Origin: Poritiphilus flavus
Lineage (GTDB): Bacteria > Bacteroidota > Bacteroidia > Flavobacteriales > Flavobacteriaceae
Direction: 5' to 3'
Assembly (NCBI RefSeq): GCF_009901585.1
Contig: NZ_WXYO01000002.1
Location: 774,849-838,848 of the forward strand
Length of the DNA stretch: 64,000 bases
Under the pieces are notes generated by a model. It did no database searches. It was given only the letters and a program-made list of their open reading frames with translations, and was not told the origin of the DNA. Below are positions 7,908-17,022 of the stretch, one piece after another; position 1 is the first letter of the stretch, and the number at the start of each line of letters is the position of its first letter. The translations under genes and the position numbers were made by a program.

Positions 7908-8795
7908 TTATAAGTTGTCTATTAATTCGTACGTAATCAATGATTTGATGGTGGTAGGGATCTCCTGGTCTCCCATTTGAGCCAGAGTAGATGTACCTTC
8001 AGAGATACCCTCAACGGTCATCTTTAGAATAAAGCCCGATTCGCTGTCCGCCGTTACCTGGGTATCCTGTGTCCCGGTCAACTTCATGGTAGTGGCCGGT
8101 TCTTTCAGATCCATTACCACATCGGCCTTGCAACTGAGATCTGTTTCGGTTTCGGTTACCTTGTCCAAAGTCCAGACATTTTTGGTGGCTAATTTACCGC
8201 TGTACTCATTCTCCCAACTCTCCCCAACTTCCTTATCGTCGTCCGGATAAATATAGGTCATTTGTTTATAGCTGTTGGAAAGCGCTTCGGAACCGAACTC
8301 CTTTTCCAGAGATTTTTTCATCATATTCAAAGTAAACTGATCCTCTACTCCTGAAGCTTTTGCCATTTTGGCCACAAGGCTGTCGCCGCCATTTACCTCA
8401 AGAACATCCCCGTTCTTGGCCAGGATAATTTGAACGGGAGTATTTAAAAGGCTGTTAAAGATCTTGGATTGAGGATCCTCACTCGTAACATCTCCCGCTT
8501 TAACATCCATAAGTGTTCCCTGAATGCTGGAACTCATACTCAGGTTCAGGTCTTTGAAGGTCACAGCCACTGAATAGTTATCTTCTGTTTCACCTAAGAC
8601 CCGGAATTCCATAATGCCATCAATGGTATTGGTAATTTCGTGGGCTGCCCCGTCAATTTCCTGGGTTATGAGTTGCTGAGCGCTTTGTTTGATCGTAAAA
8701 GTGTCACCTTCCTTTAGCGAATACTTCAAGGAAGTCTGCCCGTGCAATACTGCGGAAAACAAGGCTAAAATTGGGATAAGGAGCACTCTTTTCAT
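7908..8795 (-). CDS. DUF6263 family secreted protein
   Basis: A 295-residue secreted protein with signal peptide MKRVLLIPILALFSAVLHGQ, cut after the GQ. The mature part is rich in beta strands with many Thr/Ser/Asp residues (LKYSLKEGDTFTIKQSAQQL, NVWTLDKVTETETDLSCKAD), as in DUF6263 proteins of Bacteroidota, whose function is unknown. I start it at ATG 8795; upstream in-frame codons lie in the promoter area, where TACTTTTG (8823-8830, minus strand) looks like the -7 box. It is first gene of an operon with the TPR-like protein. Confidence 0.82.
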   Translation of the reverse strand: MKRVLLIPILALFSAVLHGQTSLKYSLKEGDTFTIKQSAQQLITQEIDGAAHEITNTIDGIMEFRVLGETEDNYSVAVTFKDLNLSMSSSIQGTLMDVKAGDVTSEDPQSKIFNSLLNTPVQIILAKNGDVLEVNGGDSLVAKMAKASGVEDQFTLNMMKKSLEKEFGSEALSNSYKQMTYIYPDDDKEVGESWENEYSGKLATKNVWTLDKVTETETDLSCKADVVMDLKEPATTMKLTGTQDTQVTADSESGFILKMTVEGISEGTSTLAQMGDQEIPTTIKSLITYELIDNL

Positions 8796-9111
8796 TCTGT
8801 GGGGATTGTAATTCGGATGCCGCAAAAGTAGTAAAAACAATCCGAAATCGAACTTGGCCTTTGGGTCTAATTTATCCTTTAACTTCTACGATTTACTGAC
8901 CTAAGCTGTTTAAATAGTAGTTCACAACCTTATCTTTGTCATGGAAAGGCATACCTTAAAAACTGCAGCAATAAGGCTGTTATTTATTGAAGAATTATTT
9001 CTGTAATATTTTTATTTTTCAATTTGCCAAAGCAAAAACTCTTCGTATATTTGCGCCCAGAATTTTGCCAGCAGTTGCAAAATTGATTCAAGTACAAGAA
9101 ATCAGGGTCAG
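8796..9111. other. Intergenic region between DUF6263 and rpmH
   Basis: This 316-base region carries the minus-strand -7 box of the DUF6263 gene (8823-8830) and, on the plus strand, a TATCTTTG box (8931-8938) directly followed by ATG 8941 and a 21-codon frame ending at 9006. The rpmH promoter follows. I see no further gene or known RNA. Confidence 0.5.
9023..9053 (+). promoter_or_regulatory. Promoter of rpmH
   Basis: TTTG (9023-9026), 19 bases, TATATTTG (9046-9053): an exact Bacteroidetes consensus promoter, as expected for a highly expressed ribosomal gene. The leader to the ATG is about 50 bases. Confidence 0.85.
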
Positions 9112-9270
9112 ATGAAAAGAACATTTCAGCCATCTAAAAGGAAGAGAAGGAACAAGCACGGCTTTAGAGAGCGTATGGCTTCCGTTAACGGAAGAAAAGT
9201 ATTGGCGTCCAGAAGAGCCAAGGGAAGAAAGAAATTGAGTGTATCTTCAGAGCCCAGACATAAAAAATAA
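9112..9270 (+). CDS. rpmH: 50S ribosomal protein L34
   Basis: A 52-residue basic protein: [18 protein letters not shown] at the start and [20 protein letters not shown] in the middle are diagnostic of L34. The [12 protein letters not shown] tail is typical of Flavobacteriia. L34 binds 23S rRNA domain III. Unlike in many bacteria, rnpA does not follow; instead a terminator and carB come next. Confidence 0.98.
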   Translation: MKRTFQPSKRKRRNKHGFRERMASVNGRKVLASRRAKGRKKLSVSSEPRHKK

Positions 9271-9296
9271 TGATCGAATCATTCTTCGAAATAAGC

Positions 9297-9331
9297 AGGT
9301 GTTACTTTCTTAAAGTAGCACCTTTTTTTTA
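9297..9331 (+). terminator. Rho-independent terminator after rpmH
   Basis: AGGTG-T-TACTTT pairs with AAGTA-G-CACCT around a short loop, followed by eight T's (9323-9330). It separates rpmH from carB. Confidence 0.85.
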
Positions 9332-9380
9332 TCCGATAAATAACAGATTAGTAATTAACAGTAAAGAAAAAAAGTAGCAA

Positions 9381-12233
9381 ATGCCCAAGAGAAAAGACTT
9401 AAACACGGTTTTGATTATTGGCTCAGGTCCGATTATTATCGGGCAGGCCTGTGAATTTGATTATTCAGGATCCCAATCCCTGAGATCCCTGCGTGAAGAT
9501 GGAATTAAAACGGTTTTGATCAATAGCAACCCGGCTACCATCATGACGGATCCTTCCATGGCAGACCATGTTTATCTCTTACCCCTTAATACCAAGTCTA
9601 TTATAAAGATACTCAAGGAACATCCGGAGATTGATGCGGTTTTACCCACTATGGGTGGGCAGACTGCACTTAACCTCTGTATCGAAGCTGGTGAAAAAGG
9701 CATTTGGGAAGATTTTGATGTGGAGATCATAGGGGTGGATATTGATGCGATCAATATTACTGAAGACCGTGAGCAGTTCAGGGCACTCATGGAAAAGATC
9801 GGAATAGGAATGGCTCCTCAGGCAACTGCTACTTCATTTCTAAAGGGGAAGGAAATCGCTCAGGAATTTGGATTTCCTCTGGTGATCAGGGCCTCTTACA
9901 CCTTAGGTGGGGCTGGTGCTTCTATCGTTTATAAACCGGAAGATTTTGATGAACTTCTGAGTCGGGGTCTGGAAGTCTCGCCCATTCACGAGGTGATGAT
10001 AGACAAGGCTATGATGGGATGGAAGGAATACGAACTGGAGTTACTTCGGGATAAGAATGATAACGTCGTTATAATCTGTACCATTGAAAATATGGATCCT
10101 ATGGGCATCCACACCGGGGATTCCATAACGGTTGCTCCCGCCATGACACTTTCTGATACAACTTTTCAGAGAATGCGGGATATGGCCATCTTAATGATGC
10201 GCAGTATTGGGGATTTTGCCGGAGGCTGTAACGTACAATTCGCTGTAAGTCCGGATGAAAAAGAAGATATAATTGCTATTGAGATCAACCCAAGGGTATC
10301 CCGTTCATCTGCCCTGGCCTCCAAAGCCACTGGTTACCCTATCGCCAAGGTGGCCGCCAAACTGGCGATCGGATATTCTCTGGACGAACTGGAGAATCAG
10401 ATCACAAAATCTACATCCGCGCTTTTTGAACCTACTCTGGACTACGTGATCGTTAAGATCCCAAGATGGAATTTTGACAAGTTCGAGGGCTCAGACCGTT
10501 CCCTGGGCTTGCAGATGAAAGCCGTTGGGGAAGTTATGGGAATAGGACGCTCCTTCCAGGAAGCATTGCATAAAGCTACCCAATCCTTAGAGATTAAAAG
10601 AAACGGTCTTGGAGCCGATGGGAAAGGATATAAAAATTATGACCAGATCATCAGCAAACTTACGGTAGCCAGTTGGGACAGGGTCTTTGTGATATACGAT
10701 GCCATACAGCTGGGTATTCCGTTGAGCCGAATACATGAGATCACCAAAATAGACATGTGGTTCCTGAAGCAGTACGAAGAACTGCATCACCTGGAAAAAG
10801 AGATCTCCAAATACACTGTGGAAAGCTTGCCAAAAAACCTTTTGTTAGAAGCAAAACAAAAGGGATTTGCTGACAGGCAGATTGCCCATATGCTGGATTG
10901 CTATGAGAGCGAGGTTCACAAGAAAAGAACCGCTTTGAATATCAACAGGGTGTATAAACTGGTAGATACCTGTGCCGCGGAATTCAAGGCAATGACACCT
11001 TATTACTACTCTACTTTTGAAGAGGAGATTGAATCTGCCGATGGAAAACGTTATGTGGTAAACGATAGTGAAGTTACCGACAGGAAGAAAATAGTGGTGC
11101 TCGGTTCCGGCCCAAATAGGATAGGGCAGGGGATAGAATTTGATTACTGCTGTGTGCACGGGGTATATGCAGCGGCGGAATGTGGTTACGAAACTATCAT
11201 GATAAACTGTAACCCGGAGACAGTTTCCACCGATTTTGACACTGCTGACAAGCTGTATTTTGAACCGGTTTTCTGGGAGCATATTTACGATATCATACTA
11301 CATGAGAAACCCGAGGGGGTCATCGTACAATTAGGCGGACAAACAGCCCTGAAACTGGCAGAGAAGCTCGATAAATATGGCATAAAGATCATGGGTACCA
11401 GCTTTCAGTCACTGGACCTGGCCGAGGACCGGGGTAGCTTTTCCAAATTGCTTAAAGAGAACGGAATTCCTTACCCGCAGTTCGGTGTAGCCGAAAGCGC
11501 GGATGAAGCTCTGGCCCTGGCAGATGAACTAAACTTTCCATTATTGGTAAGGCCTTCATATGTGCTTGGGGGTCAGGGAATGAAGATTGTGATAAACAAA
11601 GAGGAATTGGAAGAACACGTGGTAGATCTACTGCGTAAGATCCCTAACAACAAATTACTTCTGGACCATTACCTGGATGGGGCCATAGAAGCCGAAGCGG
11701 ATGCCATTTGCGATGGGGAAGATATTTACATTATCGGTATAATGGAGCATATCGAACCATGTGGCATCCATTCCGGAGATTCTAACGCTACACTTCCACC
11801 CTTCAATCTAGGGGAGTTCGTTATGCAGCAGATAAAAGATCATACCAAAAAGATCGCGTTGGCGCTTAATACGGTTGGACTTATTAACATACAATTCGCC
11901 ATCAAGGATGATCAGGTATACATCATCGAGGCTAATCCGAGGGCTTCGCGTACGGTACCATTTATCGCCAAGGCTTATGGGGAACCCTATGTGAACTATG
12001 CGACCAAGGTAATGCTGAAACACAATAAGTTGAAGGATTTCAAGTTCGAACCTTATCTGGAAGGGTTTGCGATCAAGCAACCGGTGTTCTCGTTCAATAA
12101 ATTCCCGAATGTCAATAAGAATCTGGGGCCTGAGATGAAAAGTACCGGCGAAAGTATCCTTTTCATTGACAGTCTTAAGGATGATGAATTCTACAACCTC
12201 TACGGGCGAAGGAAAATGTATTTGAGCAAGTAA
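9381..12233 (+). CDS. carB: Carbamoyl-phosphate synthase large subunit (without C-terminal allosteric domain)
   Basis: CarB makes carbamoyl phosphate from bicarbonate, ammonia (from the CarA glutaminase) and two ATP, for pyrimidines and arginine. The 950-residue product has two homologous ATP-grasp halves: the first begins TVLIIGSGPIIIGQACEFDY near residue 7 and the second KIVVLGSGPNRIGQGIEFDY near residue 570; FAVSP..EINPRVSRSSAL and IIEANPRASRTVPF are the metal-binding strands of each. It ends shortly after the second half; the roughly 120-residue MGS-like domain that binds UMP and ornithine in E. coli CarB (1073 residues) is missing. This short form is usual for Bacteroidota. carA is not in the window. 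Confidence 0.95.
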   Translation: MPKRKDLNTVLIIGSGPIIIGQACEFDYSGSQSLRSLREDGIKTVLINSNPATIMTDPSMADHVYLLPLNTKSIIKILKEHPEIDAVLPTMGGQTALNLCIEAGEKGIWEDFDVEIIGVDIDAINITEDREQFRALMEKIGIGMAPQATATSFLKGKEIAQEFGFPLVIRASYTLGGAGASIVYKPEDFDELLSRGLEVSPIHEVMIDKAMMGWKEYELELLRDKNDNVVIICTIENMDPMGIHTGDSITVAPAMTLSDTTFQRMRDMAILMMRSIGDFAGGCNVQFAVSPDEKEDIIAIEINPRVSRSSALASKATGYPIAKVAAKLAIGYSLDELENQITKSTSALFEPTLDYVIVKIPRWNFDKFEGSDRSLGLQMKAVGEVMGIGRSFQEALHKATQSLEIKRNGLGADGKGYKNYDQIISKLTVASWDRVFVIYDAIQLGIPLSRIHEITKIDMWFLKQYEELHHLEKEISKYTVESLPKNLLLEAKQKGFADRQIAHMLDCYESEVHKKRTALNINRVYKLVDTCAAEFKAMTPYYYSTFEEEIESADGKRYVVNDSEVTDRKKIVVLGSGPNRIGQGIEFDYCCVHGVYAAAECGYETIMINCNPETVSTDFDTADKLYFEPVFWEHIYDIILHEKPEGVIVQLGGQTALKLAEKLDKYGIKIMGTSFQSLDLAEDRGSFSKLLKENGIPYPQFGVAESADEALALADELNFPLLVRPSYVLGGQGMKIVINKEELEEHVVDLLRKIPNNKLLLDHYLDGAIEAEADAICDGEDIYIIGIMEHIEPCGIHSGDSNATLPPFNLGEFVMQQIKDHTKKIALALNTVGLINIQFAIKDDQVYIIEANPRASRTVPFIAKAYGEPYVNYATKVMLKHNKLKDFKFEPYLEGFAIKQPVFSFNKFPNVNKNLGPEMKSTGESILFIDSLKDDEFYNLYGRRKMYLSK

Positions 12234-12254
12234 AAAGCTTGTTTATTGCTTTTT
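12232..12254. terminator. Possible bidirectional terminator between carB and the YceI gene
   Basis: AAAAAGC (12232-12238) pairs with GCTTTTT (12248-12254) across 9 bases, right after the carB stop and overlapping the last codons of the convergent YceI gene. A- and T-runs on both sides would let it work in both directions. The stem is short, so this is moderate. Confidence 0.5.
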
Positions 12255-12812
12255 CAGCTTAAAATTGACGGAAACCATTACTTCCTGAGCGATCTTTTTA
12301 AAAAGCAGGGTTGGGATCTCTATGTCAAAAGATTCCGGTTGGATCATAAATTCCGATTGTAAATCTATGGCATCCGACCTTTTTCTCAGGGATACCTCAG
12401 AGTTAAAGTTCCGGGTAACCCCATGGATGGTGAGTTTACCGTTTAGCTGGAAAGTTTTAGGTTCCGAACCGAGTTCTGCTATCCTGAAATTTTGGATGGT
12501 ACCACTGAGGTAGCTTTTGGGATAACGATCGGACTCAGCGTAATTCTCGTTGAAGTGTTCCTGCATCAGCTTTCTTCTGAAATCGAAGTCTTTCATCAGC
12601 AGGACGGTAGCAAAGTTACCGCTCTCTGTTTTTAAAATTGCGTTTACCTCCCTGTTTGCGGCTTTAATATCTTCCAATGGGGTTGAGGCATTAAAACGAA
12701 CTTCGCCGGAAGTGGTTTTATAGGTTTCCTGGGTATAGACAAGCTGTGTCATACCTAAAATCAAAAGACAAATTAAAATTCTCAAGCCGCTGATTCTCGG
12801 GGTTTTTATCAT
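12243..12812 (-). CDS. YceI family periplasmic protein
   Basis: A 189-residue protein with a signal peptide (about residues 1-28, ISGLRILICLLILGMTQLVYTQ) and the YceI lipocalin-like beta-barrel: EVRFNASTPLEDIKAANREV, LLMKDFDFRRKLMQEHFNENY, SDRYPKSYLSGTIQNF, NGKLTIHGVTRNF. YceI proteins bind polyprenyl or other amphiphilic molecules in the periplasm. A -7 box TACTTTTG (12851-12858) precedes it. The divergent neighbour is a barrel protein of the type often found beside YceI in Bacteroidota, which hints at a joint role. Confidence 0.88.
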   Translation of the reverse strand: MIKTPRISGLRILICLLILGMTQLVYTQETYKTTSGEVRFNASTPLEDIKAANREVNAILKTESGNFATVLLMKDFDFRRKLMQEHFNENYAESDRYPKSYLSGTIQNFRIAELGSEPKTFQLNGKLTIHGVTRNFNSEVSLRKRSDAIDLQSEFMIQPESFDIEIPTLLFKKIAQEVMVSVNFKLKKQ

Positions 12813-12850
12813 TTGAATTACTTATTCTAAGCTCTTTGCAAGTGCCGTGC

Positions 12851-12858
12851 CAAAAGTA
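12851..12858 (-). promoter_or_regulatory. Promoter -7 box of the YceI gene
   Basis: The minus strand reads TACTTTTG (TAnnTTTG) about 38 bases before the ATG. No TTG at the right spacing is seen. Confidence 0.4.
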
Positions 12859-13013
12859 TTTTCAAAAGATAAACACTTTTTCCATAATACCTATTGCCCT
12901 TGATGTAGCCCGAAGGTATATTTTTGTTACCTGAATACTGGTTTTGGTCAGAAATCGGTAATTTACCGGCAAAATAAGAACCGAAAGAAAACTTAGGGTA
13001 ATAATCCATTGCT

Positions 13014-13868
13014 ATGCGAACCATAAAACTCAGTCTCCTACTTATTGTATTTCTTACCTCTAAAGGTTTTACCCAGGATGATCTGCTTCAGGAGATCGAT
13101 AAATCAGATACTACACAGATTGCGGAAGCCGCTTTCAAAGGACTGAAGATCGTGAATTTTGAATCTACCAAAATGGTAAACAGAAAAGAATTTTACTTTA
13201 TTGTTTCTCACCGTTTCGGTAGTATTAAGAATGGTTTTGATGATTTTTTCGGCCTGGATTTTGCCAATACCAGACTGCACTTTATTTACGGATTTACTGA
13301 TGGCTTTAATCTAGCGGTTTCCAGAAGTTCTTTCAATAAGACCTATGATCTTTCAGCCAAATACCGATTGACGCGACAGCAAAAGGATTTTCCGGTTACC
13401 ATTGTGGGGTATAGCCAGGGAGCCATAAATACCTTAATAGAGGAGGCCTTAATACTACGGGAAGTAGATTTTTCAGACAGGATATCCTTTACACAGCAGC
13501 TACTTATCTCCAGGAAAGTCTCCAATAAGTTGTCTTTACAACTCATGCCCACCTATTTCTATGAAGGTTATGTGGCTTATGAACCCCAGGATAATTCTCA
13601 GTTTGCTCTGGGAGTTGGTGGAAGATATAAACTGGGCAAAAGATGGAGTATTAACCTGGATTACGGTTGGCATCTGAACAGGGCTGATGGCTCGCCATTC
13701 GTCAACCCGCTATCTATAGGTTTTGATATTGAAACCGGAGGTCACGTTTTTCAATTGCACTTTACCAACGCTCAGCCTACCTTCGAAAGCGGTTTTCTTG
13801 GAAATGGAGTGGGTGACTGGTCTGAGGGAGATATTTACTTTGGATTTAACCTGAGCAGGACATTCTAG
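13014..13868 (+). CDS. DUF5777-like outer-membrane beta-barrel protein
   Basis: A 284-residue protein with signal peptide MRTIKLSLLLIVFLTSKGFTQ. The mature chain has alternating hydrophobic and polar strands typical of small outer-membrane barrels (FYFIVSHRFGSIKNGFDDFFG, NLAVSRSSFNKTYDLSAKYRL, WSINLDYGWHLN) and ends in an aromatic residue (NLSRTF). The IVSHRFGSI..GFDDFFGLD..NTRLHF stretch is characteristic of the DUF5777 family. Its cargo is unknown. It is divergent from the YceI gene with a 201-base gap; a TATTTTTG -7-like box sits at 12919-12926. Confidence 0.8.
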   Translation: MRTIKLSLLLIVFLTSKGFTQDDLLQEIDKSDTTQIAEAAFKGLKIVNFESTKMVNRKEFYFIVSHRFGSIKNGFDDFFGLDFANTRLHFIYGFTDGFNLAVSRSSFNKTYDLSAKYRLTRQQKDFPVTIVGYSQGAINTLIEEALILREVDFSDRISFTQQLLISRKVSNKLSLQLMPTYFYEGYVAYEPQDNSQFALGVGGRYKLGKRWSINLDYGWHLNRADGSPFVNPLSIGFDIETGGHVFQLHFTNAQPTFESGFLGNGVGDWSEGDIYFGFNLSRTF

Positions 13869-13917
13869 TTTTCCGGAAAATCCGGTACCAAGGTATTGAT
13901 CATGAGTAAACCCCGGT

Positions 13918-15330
13918 CTAAGCACCCCATTCCGTATGGAATATCCCTTCCATATCTATCCGTTCGTAGGTGTGCGACCCGAAATGGTCTCGTTGTGCCT
14001 GGATCAGGTTCAGCGGAAGCCTTCCCGAAGTGTAGGCGTCAAAATAGGTCAGGGAATTTGACAGCCCGGGCATGGGAATTCCGCTGCCGGCGGCAAAGCT
14101 GACCAGTGCACGCGCAGATTCTACGGTTGATTTTACCTTGTCTACAAAGGCTGGTGCCAACAGCAGGTTTGTAAGGCCTTTTTCAGCATCATAGGCCCTT
14201 GAAATATCATCCAATAAGGCCGCGCGAATAATACATCCGGCCCTCCAGATCTTGGCTATGGTCTCTAATTCAAGTTCATATCCGTATTCATCAGAGGCCT
14301 CGGAAAGTTGGTGTAATCCCTGTGCATAGGTGATGATAAAGGCAAAATAAAGGGCTTCCTCAGCGATTTTTACTGCCGTTTCCTGATCCATTTTCCGGAT
14401 ATCCGGCCTGGAATAAATCTCGTCCGCTTTTAGCCTTTCTTCCTTAAGTGCAGAAAGTTCACGCATGCTTACCGCAATATCAATGGAGGGAACAGGGATC
14501 CCAAGATCCATGGCGTTCTGGGATGTCCATTTACCAGTACCTTTTTGCTTGGCCTTATCCAGGATCTTGTCTACCAACCGTCCTTCACCCTGGTCATCTT
14601 GCTGTTTGAATATCTCTGCGGTGATCTCCACCAGGAAAGACTGCAACCTTCCGGCATTCCATTGGGCAAATGTATCGTGAAGGTCGTCATTGCTCAGGCC
14701 GGCTGCTCTGTGCAGGAAGTCGTAGACCTCGGACGTGAGTTGCATCAGCCCATACTCAATACCGTTGTGTACCATTTTAACATAGTTACCGGCAGATTTA
14801 GGGCCCAGGTAAGCTACACAGGGTTCACCTTTGAATTTAGCCGCTACGGCCTCAAATACAGGTTTTACTTCCTTGTATGCTTCACGGGAACCTCCTGGCA
14901 TAATACTCGGGCCTCGTCGGGCGCCCTTCGCACCTCCGGAAACCCCGGCGCCGAAGAAATGGATGCCTTTGGATTGTAAATAACTCTCACGCCTGTCCGT
15001 ATCGGTAAAAAAAGAATTTCCTCCGTCAATAATGATATCATCCTTATCCAATAAGGGGAGTAGCCCTTCTATAACGGCATCGACGATCTTTCCGGCAGGA
15101 ACGAGCAGCATGATCTTTCTGGGGGTACTCAAGGCCTGGACAAATGTATTTACCTCTGTGGAAGCATCAACTTTCTGAAGGTCTCCGCCTTCTTCCTTCA
15201 GGGCATTTACCTTTTCTTCGTCCAGGTCGTGACCGTAAGCGGTAAAGCCATTGTCTGCTACGTTGAGGATAAAATTACGTCCCATTACTCCAAGACCTAC
15301 CAATCCAAAATCATACTTAGATTCCTGCAT
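13918..15330 (-). CDS. gnd: 6-phosphogluconate dehydrogenase (decarboxylating)
   Basis: Oxidises 6-phosphogluconate to ribulose-5-phosphate and CO2 with NADP+, third step of the oxidative pentose phosphate pathway. The 470-residue protein has the N-terminal dinucleotide fold (FGLVGLGVMGRNFILNVADN), the 6PGDH signature near IIDGGNSFFTDTDRR, GAGVSGGAKGARRGPSIMPG, KMVHNGIEYGLMQL, and the helical C-terminal domain ending in the substrate-contacting RDHFGSHTYERID. It is divergent from zwf-pgl, so all three genes of the branch sit together. A -7 box TACATTTG lies at 15378-15385. Confidence 0.96.
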   Translation of the reverse strand: MQESKYDFGLVGLGVMGRNFILNVADNGFTAYGHDLDEEKVNALKEEGGDLQKVDASTEVNTFVQALSTPRKIMLLVPAGKIVDAVIEGLLPLLDKDDIIIDGGNSFFTDTDRRESYLQSKGIHFFGAGVSGGAKGARRGPSIMPGGSREAYKEVKPVFEAVAAKFKGEPCVAYLGPKSAGNYVKMVHNGIEYGLMQLTSEVYDFLHRAAGLSNDDLHDTFAQWNAGRLQSFLVEITAEIFKQQDDQGEGRLVDKILDKAKQKGTGKWTSQNAMDLGIPVPSIDIAVSMRELSALKEERLKADEIYSRPDIRKMDQETAVKIAEEALYFAFIITYAQGLHQLSEASDEYGYELELETIAKIWRAGCIIRAALLDDISRAYDAEKGLTNLLLAPAFVDKVKSTVESARALVSFAAGSGIPMPGLSNSLTYFDAYTSGRLPLNLIQAQRDHFGSHTYERIDMEGIFHTEWGA

Positions 15331-15377
15331 TTGCTCAGTTTTATGAATTAAAAAAAGTGGTGTTTTTCGCTAAAGCT

Positions 15378-15385
15378 CAAATGTA
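15378..15385 (-). promoter_or_regulatory. Promoter -7 box of gnd
   Basis: Minus strand TACATTTG, a match to TAnnTTTG, about 48 bases before the gnd ATG in the gnd/zwf divergent region. Confidence 0.45.
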
Positions 15386-15482
15386 GCTCAAAATCGTGAG
15401 AATTGTTAAAAGCACAACAGCAAAGTTGGTTGCTGAACCATTTCTTTTCGATATATTTAAAAATAACTTTATCTCTCTTAAC

Positions 15483-17015
15483 ATGAATAAGACTGAGAAC
15501 CAAATGCTGGTTATTTTCGGGGCCTCAGGAGACCTTACTGCCAGAAAGCTGATCCCCGCAATATTCAATTTATACAAAGGAAAACACCTCCCTAAGAATT
15601 TTGTGGTATTAGGGATAAGCCGAAGCAATCTTAGCGATGAGGATTTCAGACAGCGGGTGGTTTATGACAGCCAATATCTGAAGGACGAATTGAATGGAGC
15701 CAATGATGCTTTTGTAAAGGGTTTTGCAGACATGCTCTATTATGAAGATTTGGGGGATAATTACGACACGGATTACTCGGGTTTAAGGGCCCGGATCGAG
15801 AAATTGAGCAGTGCGCACGGCACCGGGTCCAATATGATCTATTACCTGTCCACTCCGCCCAACTTATATGAGATCATCGCCAAAAACCTAAGTGATCAGG
15901 ATCTTACCCGGGAAGAAAACGGTTGGAAGCGCATCATTGTGGAAAAACCCTTTGGTTATAGCCTGGAAACCGCAAAGGAGCTTAATGACGCCCTGCACAA
16001 GTATTTTGAAGAACCTCAGATATACAGAATAGATCATTACCTGGGAAAAGAGACCGTCCAGAACCTGTTGGTCACCCGTTTTGCCAACAGCATCTTTGAA
16101 CCGCTCTGGAACCGCAATTACATTCATCATGTGGAGATAACCAATGCGGAAAGCGTCGGGGTTGAAAAACGGGGTGGCTATTACGATAAGTCCGGTGCCC
16201 TTCGCGATATGTTCCAAAATCACTTGTTGCAGATCGTTTCGCTGGTGGTTATGGAACCTCCCATTGGTCCGAACGCTGAGGAGATCCGGAATGAAAAGGT
16301 CAAAGCCCTGAAGTCTATTCGCATTATGCGAGATGAAGAAACCTTGTATAAAAATACCATCCGCGGACAATACCTGGCAGCGGATGTTAATGGAGAACAG
16401 GTAAAAGGGTATAGGGAAGAAGATGGGGTAGACCCCGAATCGACCACGGAGACTTATGCGGCTATTAAGTTTTTTGTGGATAACTGGCGATGGGCAGATG
16501 TACCGTTTTATGTGCGTACGGCCAAGCGGATGCCTACCAAGGTCACAGAAGTGGTGATCCATTTTAAAACGCCACATCATCAGATATTTAAAGATGCTGG
16601 CTTTGCCAATAAAGACAATAAGTTGATCATTCGCGTGCAGCCGGATGAAGGTATGCTCATGAAATTTGGGGTTAAGGTCCCCGGACAGGGATTTAAGGTG
16701 GAAAGAGCAAACCTGGATTTTTACTACTCCAGTCTTACCGATACCCATGTGATGACAGCCTATGAGCGTTTACTGTTGGACGCGATGCAGGGAGATGCCA
16801 CCTTATACGCCAGGGCGGATGAGGTAGAGGCCGCCTGGGAATTTGTGGATCCTATACTGGATTACTGGGCAAATGGTAAGGAGGTGCGCACCTATGGGTA
16901 TTCCGCAGGGATGTGGGGCCCACAGAACGCGGATGACCTCATAGAAGGCTTATATATGTGGCGTAATCCCGGGAAAAACCTTGCAGACGACCCCGGTTTT
17001 TGTGTAATTAATTAA
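15483..17015 (+). CDS. zwf: Glucose-6-phosphate 1-dehydrogenase
   Basis: Oxidises glucose-6-phosphate to 6-phosphogluconolactone. The 510-residue product shows the NADP fold LVIFGASGDLTARKLIPAIF, the substrate-binding RIDHYLGKETVQNLL and the conserved EKPFGYSLETAKELN. I place the start at ATG 15483, which begins MNKTENQML directly before the first strand; the longer in-frame start at 15396 overlaps the gnd/zwf promoter zone. pgl follows after 7 bases, making a two-gene operon. Length and motifs are normal for the family. Confidence 0.96.
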   Translation: MNKTENQMLVIFGASGDLTARKLIPAIFNLYKGKHLPKNFVVLGISRSNLSDEDFRQRVVYDSQYLKDELNGANDAFVKGFADMLYYEDLGDNYDTDYSGLRARIEKLSSAHGTGSNMIYYLSTPPNLYEIIAKNLSDQDLTREENGWKRIIVEKPFGYSLETAKELNDALHKYFEEPQIYRIDHYLGKETVQNLLVTRFANSIFEPLWNRNYIHHVEITNAESVGVEKRGGYYDKSGALRDMFQNHLLQIVSLVVMEPPIGPNAEEIRNEKVKALKSIRIMRDEETLYKNTIRGQYLAADVNGEQVKGYREEDGVDPESTTETYAAIKFFVDNWRWADVPFYVRTAKRMPTKVTEVVIHFKTPHHQIFKDAGFANKDNKLIIRVQPDEGMLMKFGVKVPGQGFKVERANLDFYYSSLTDTHVMTAYERLLLDAMQGDATLYARADEVEAAWEFVDPILDYWANGKEVRTYGYSAGMWGPQNADDLIEGLYMWRNPGKNLADDPGFCVIN

Positions 17016-17022
17016 TAACTCC

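Noticed and set aside
14465..14979. Plus-strand frames antisense to gnd
   Set aside because: Shadow of the gnd reading frame with no recognisable domain.
16220..16748. Long minus-strand frames inside zwf (and similar frames inside carB, serA and the Oar-like gene)
   Set aside because: They lie antisense to clear enzymes, show no family motif and no promoter.
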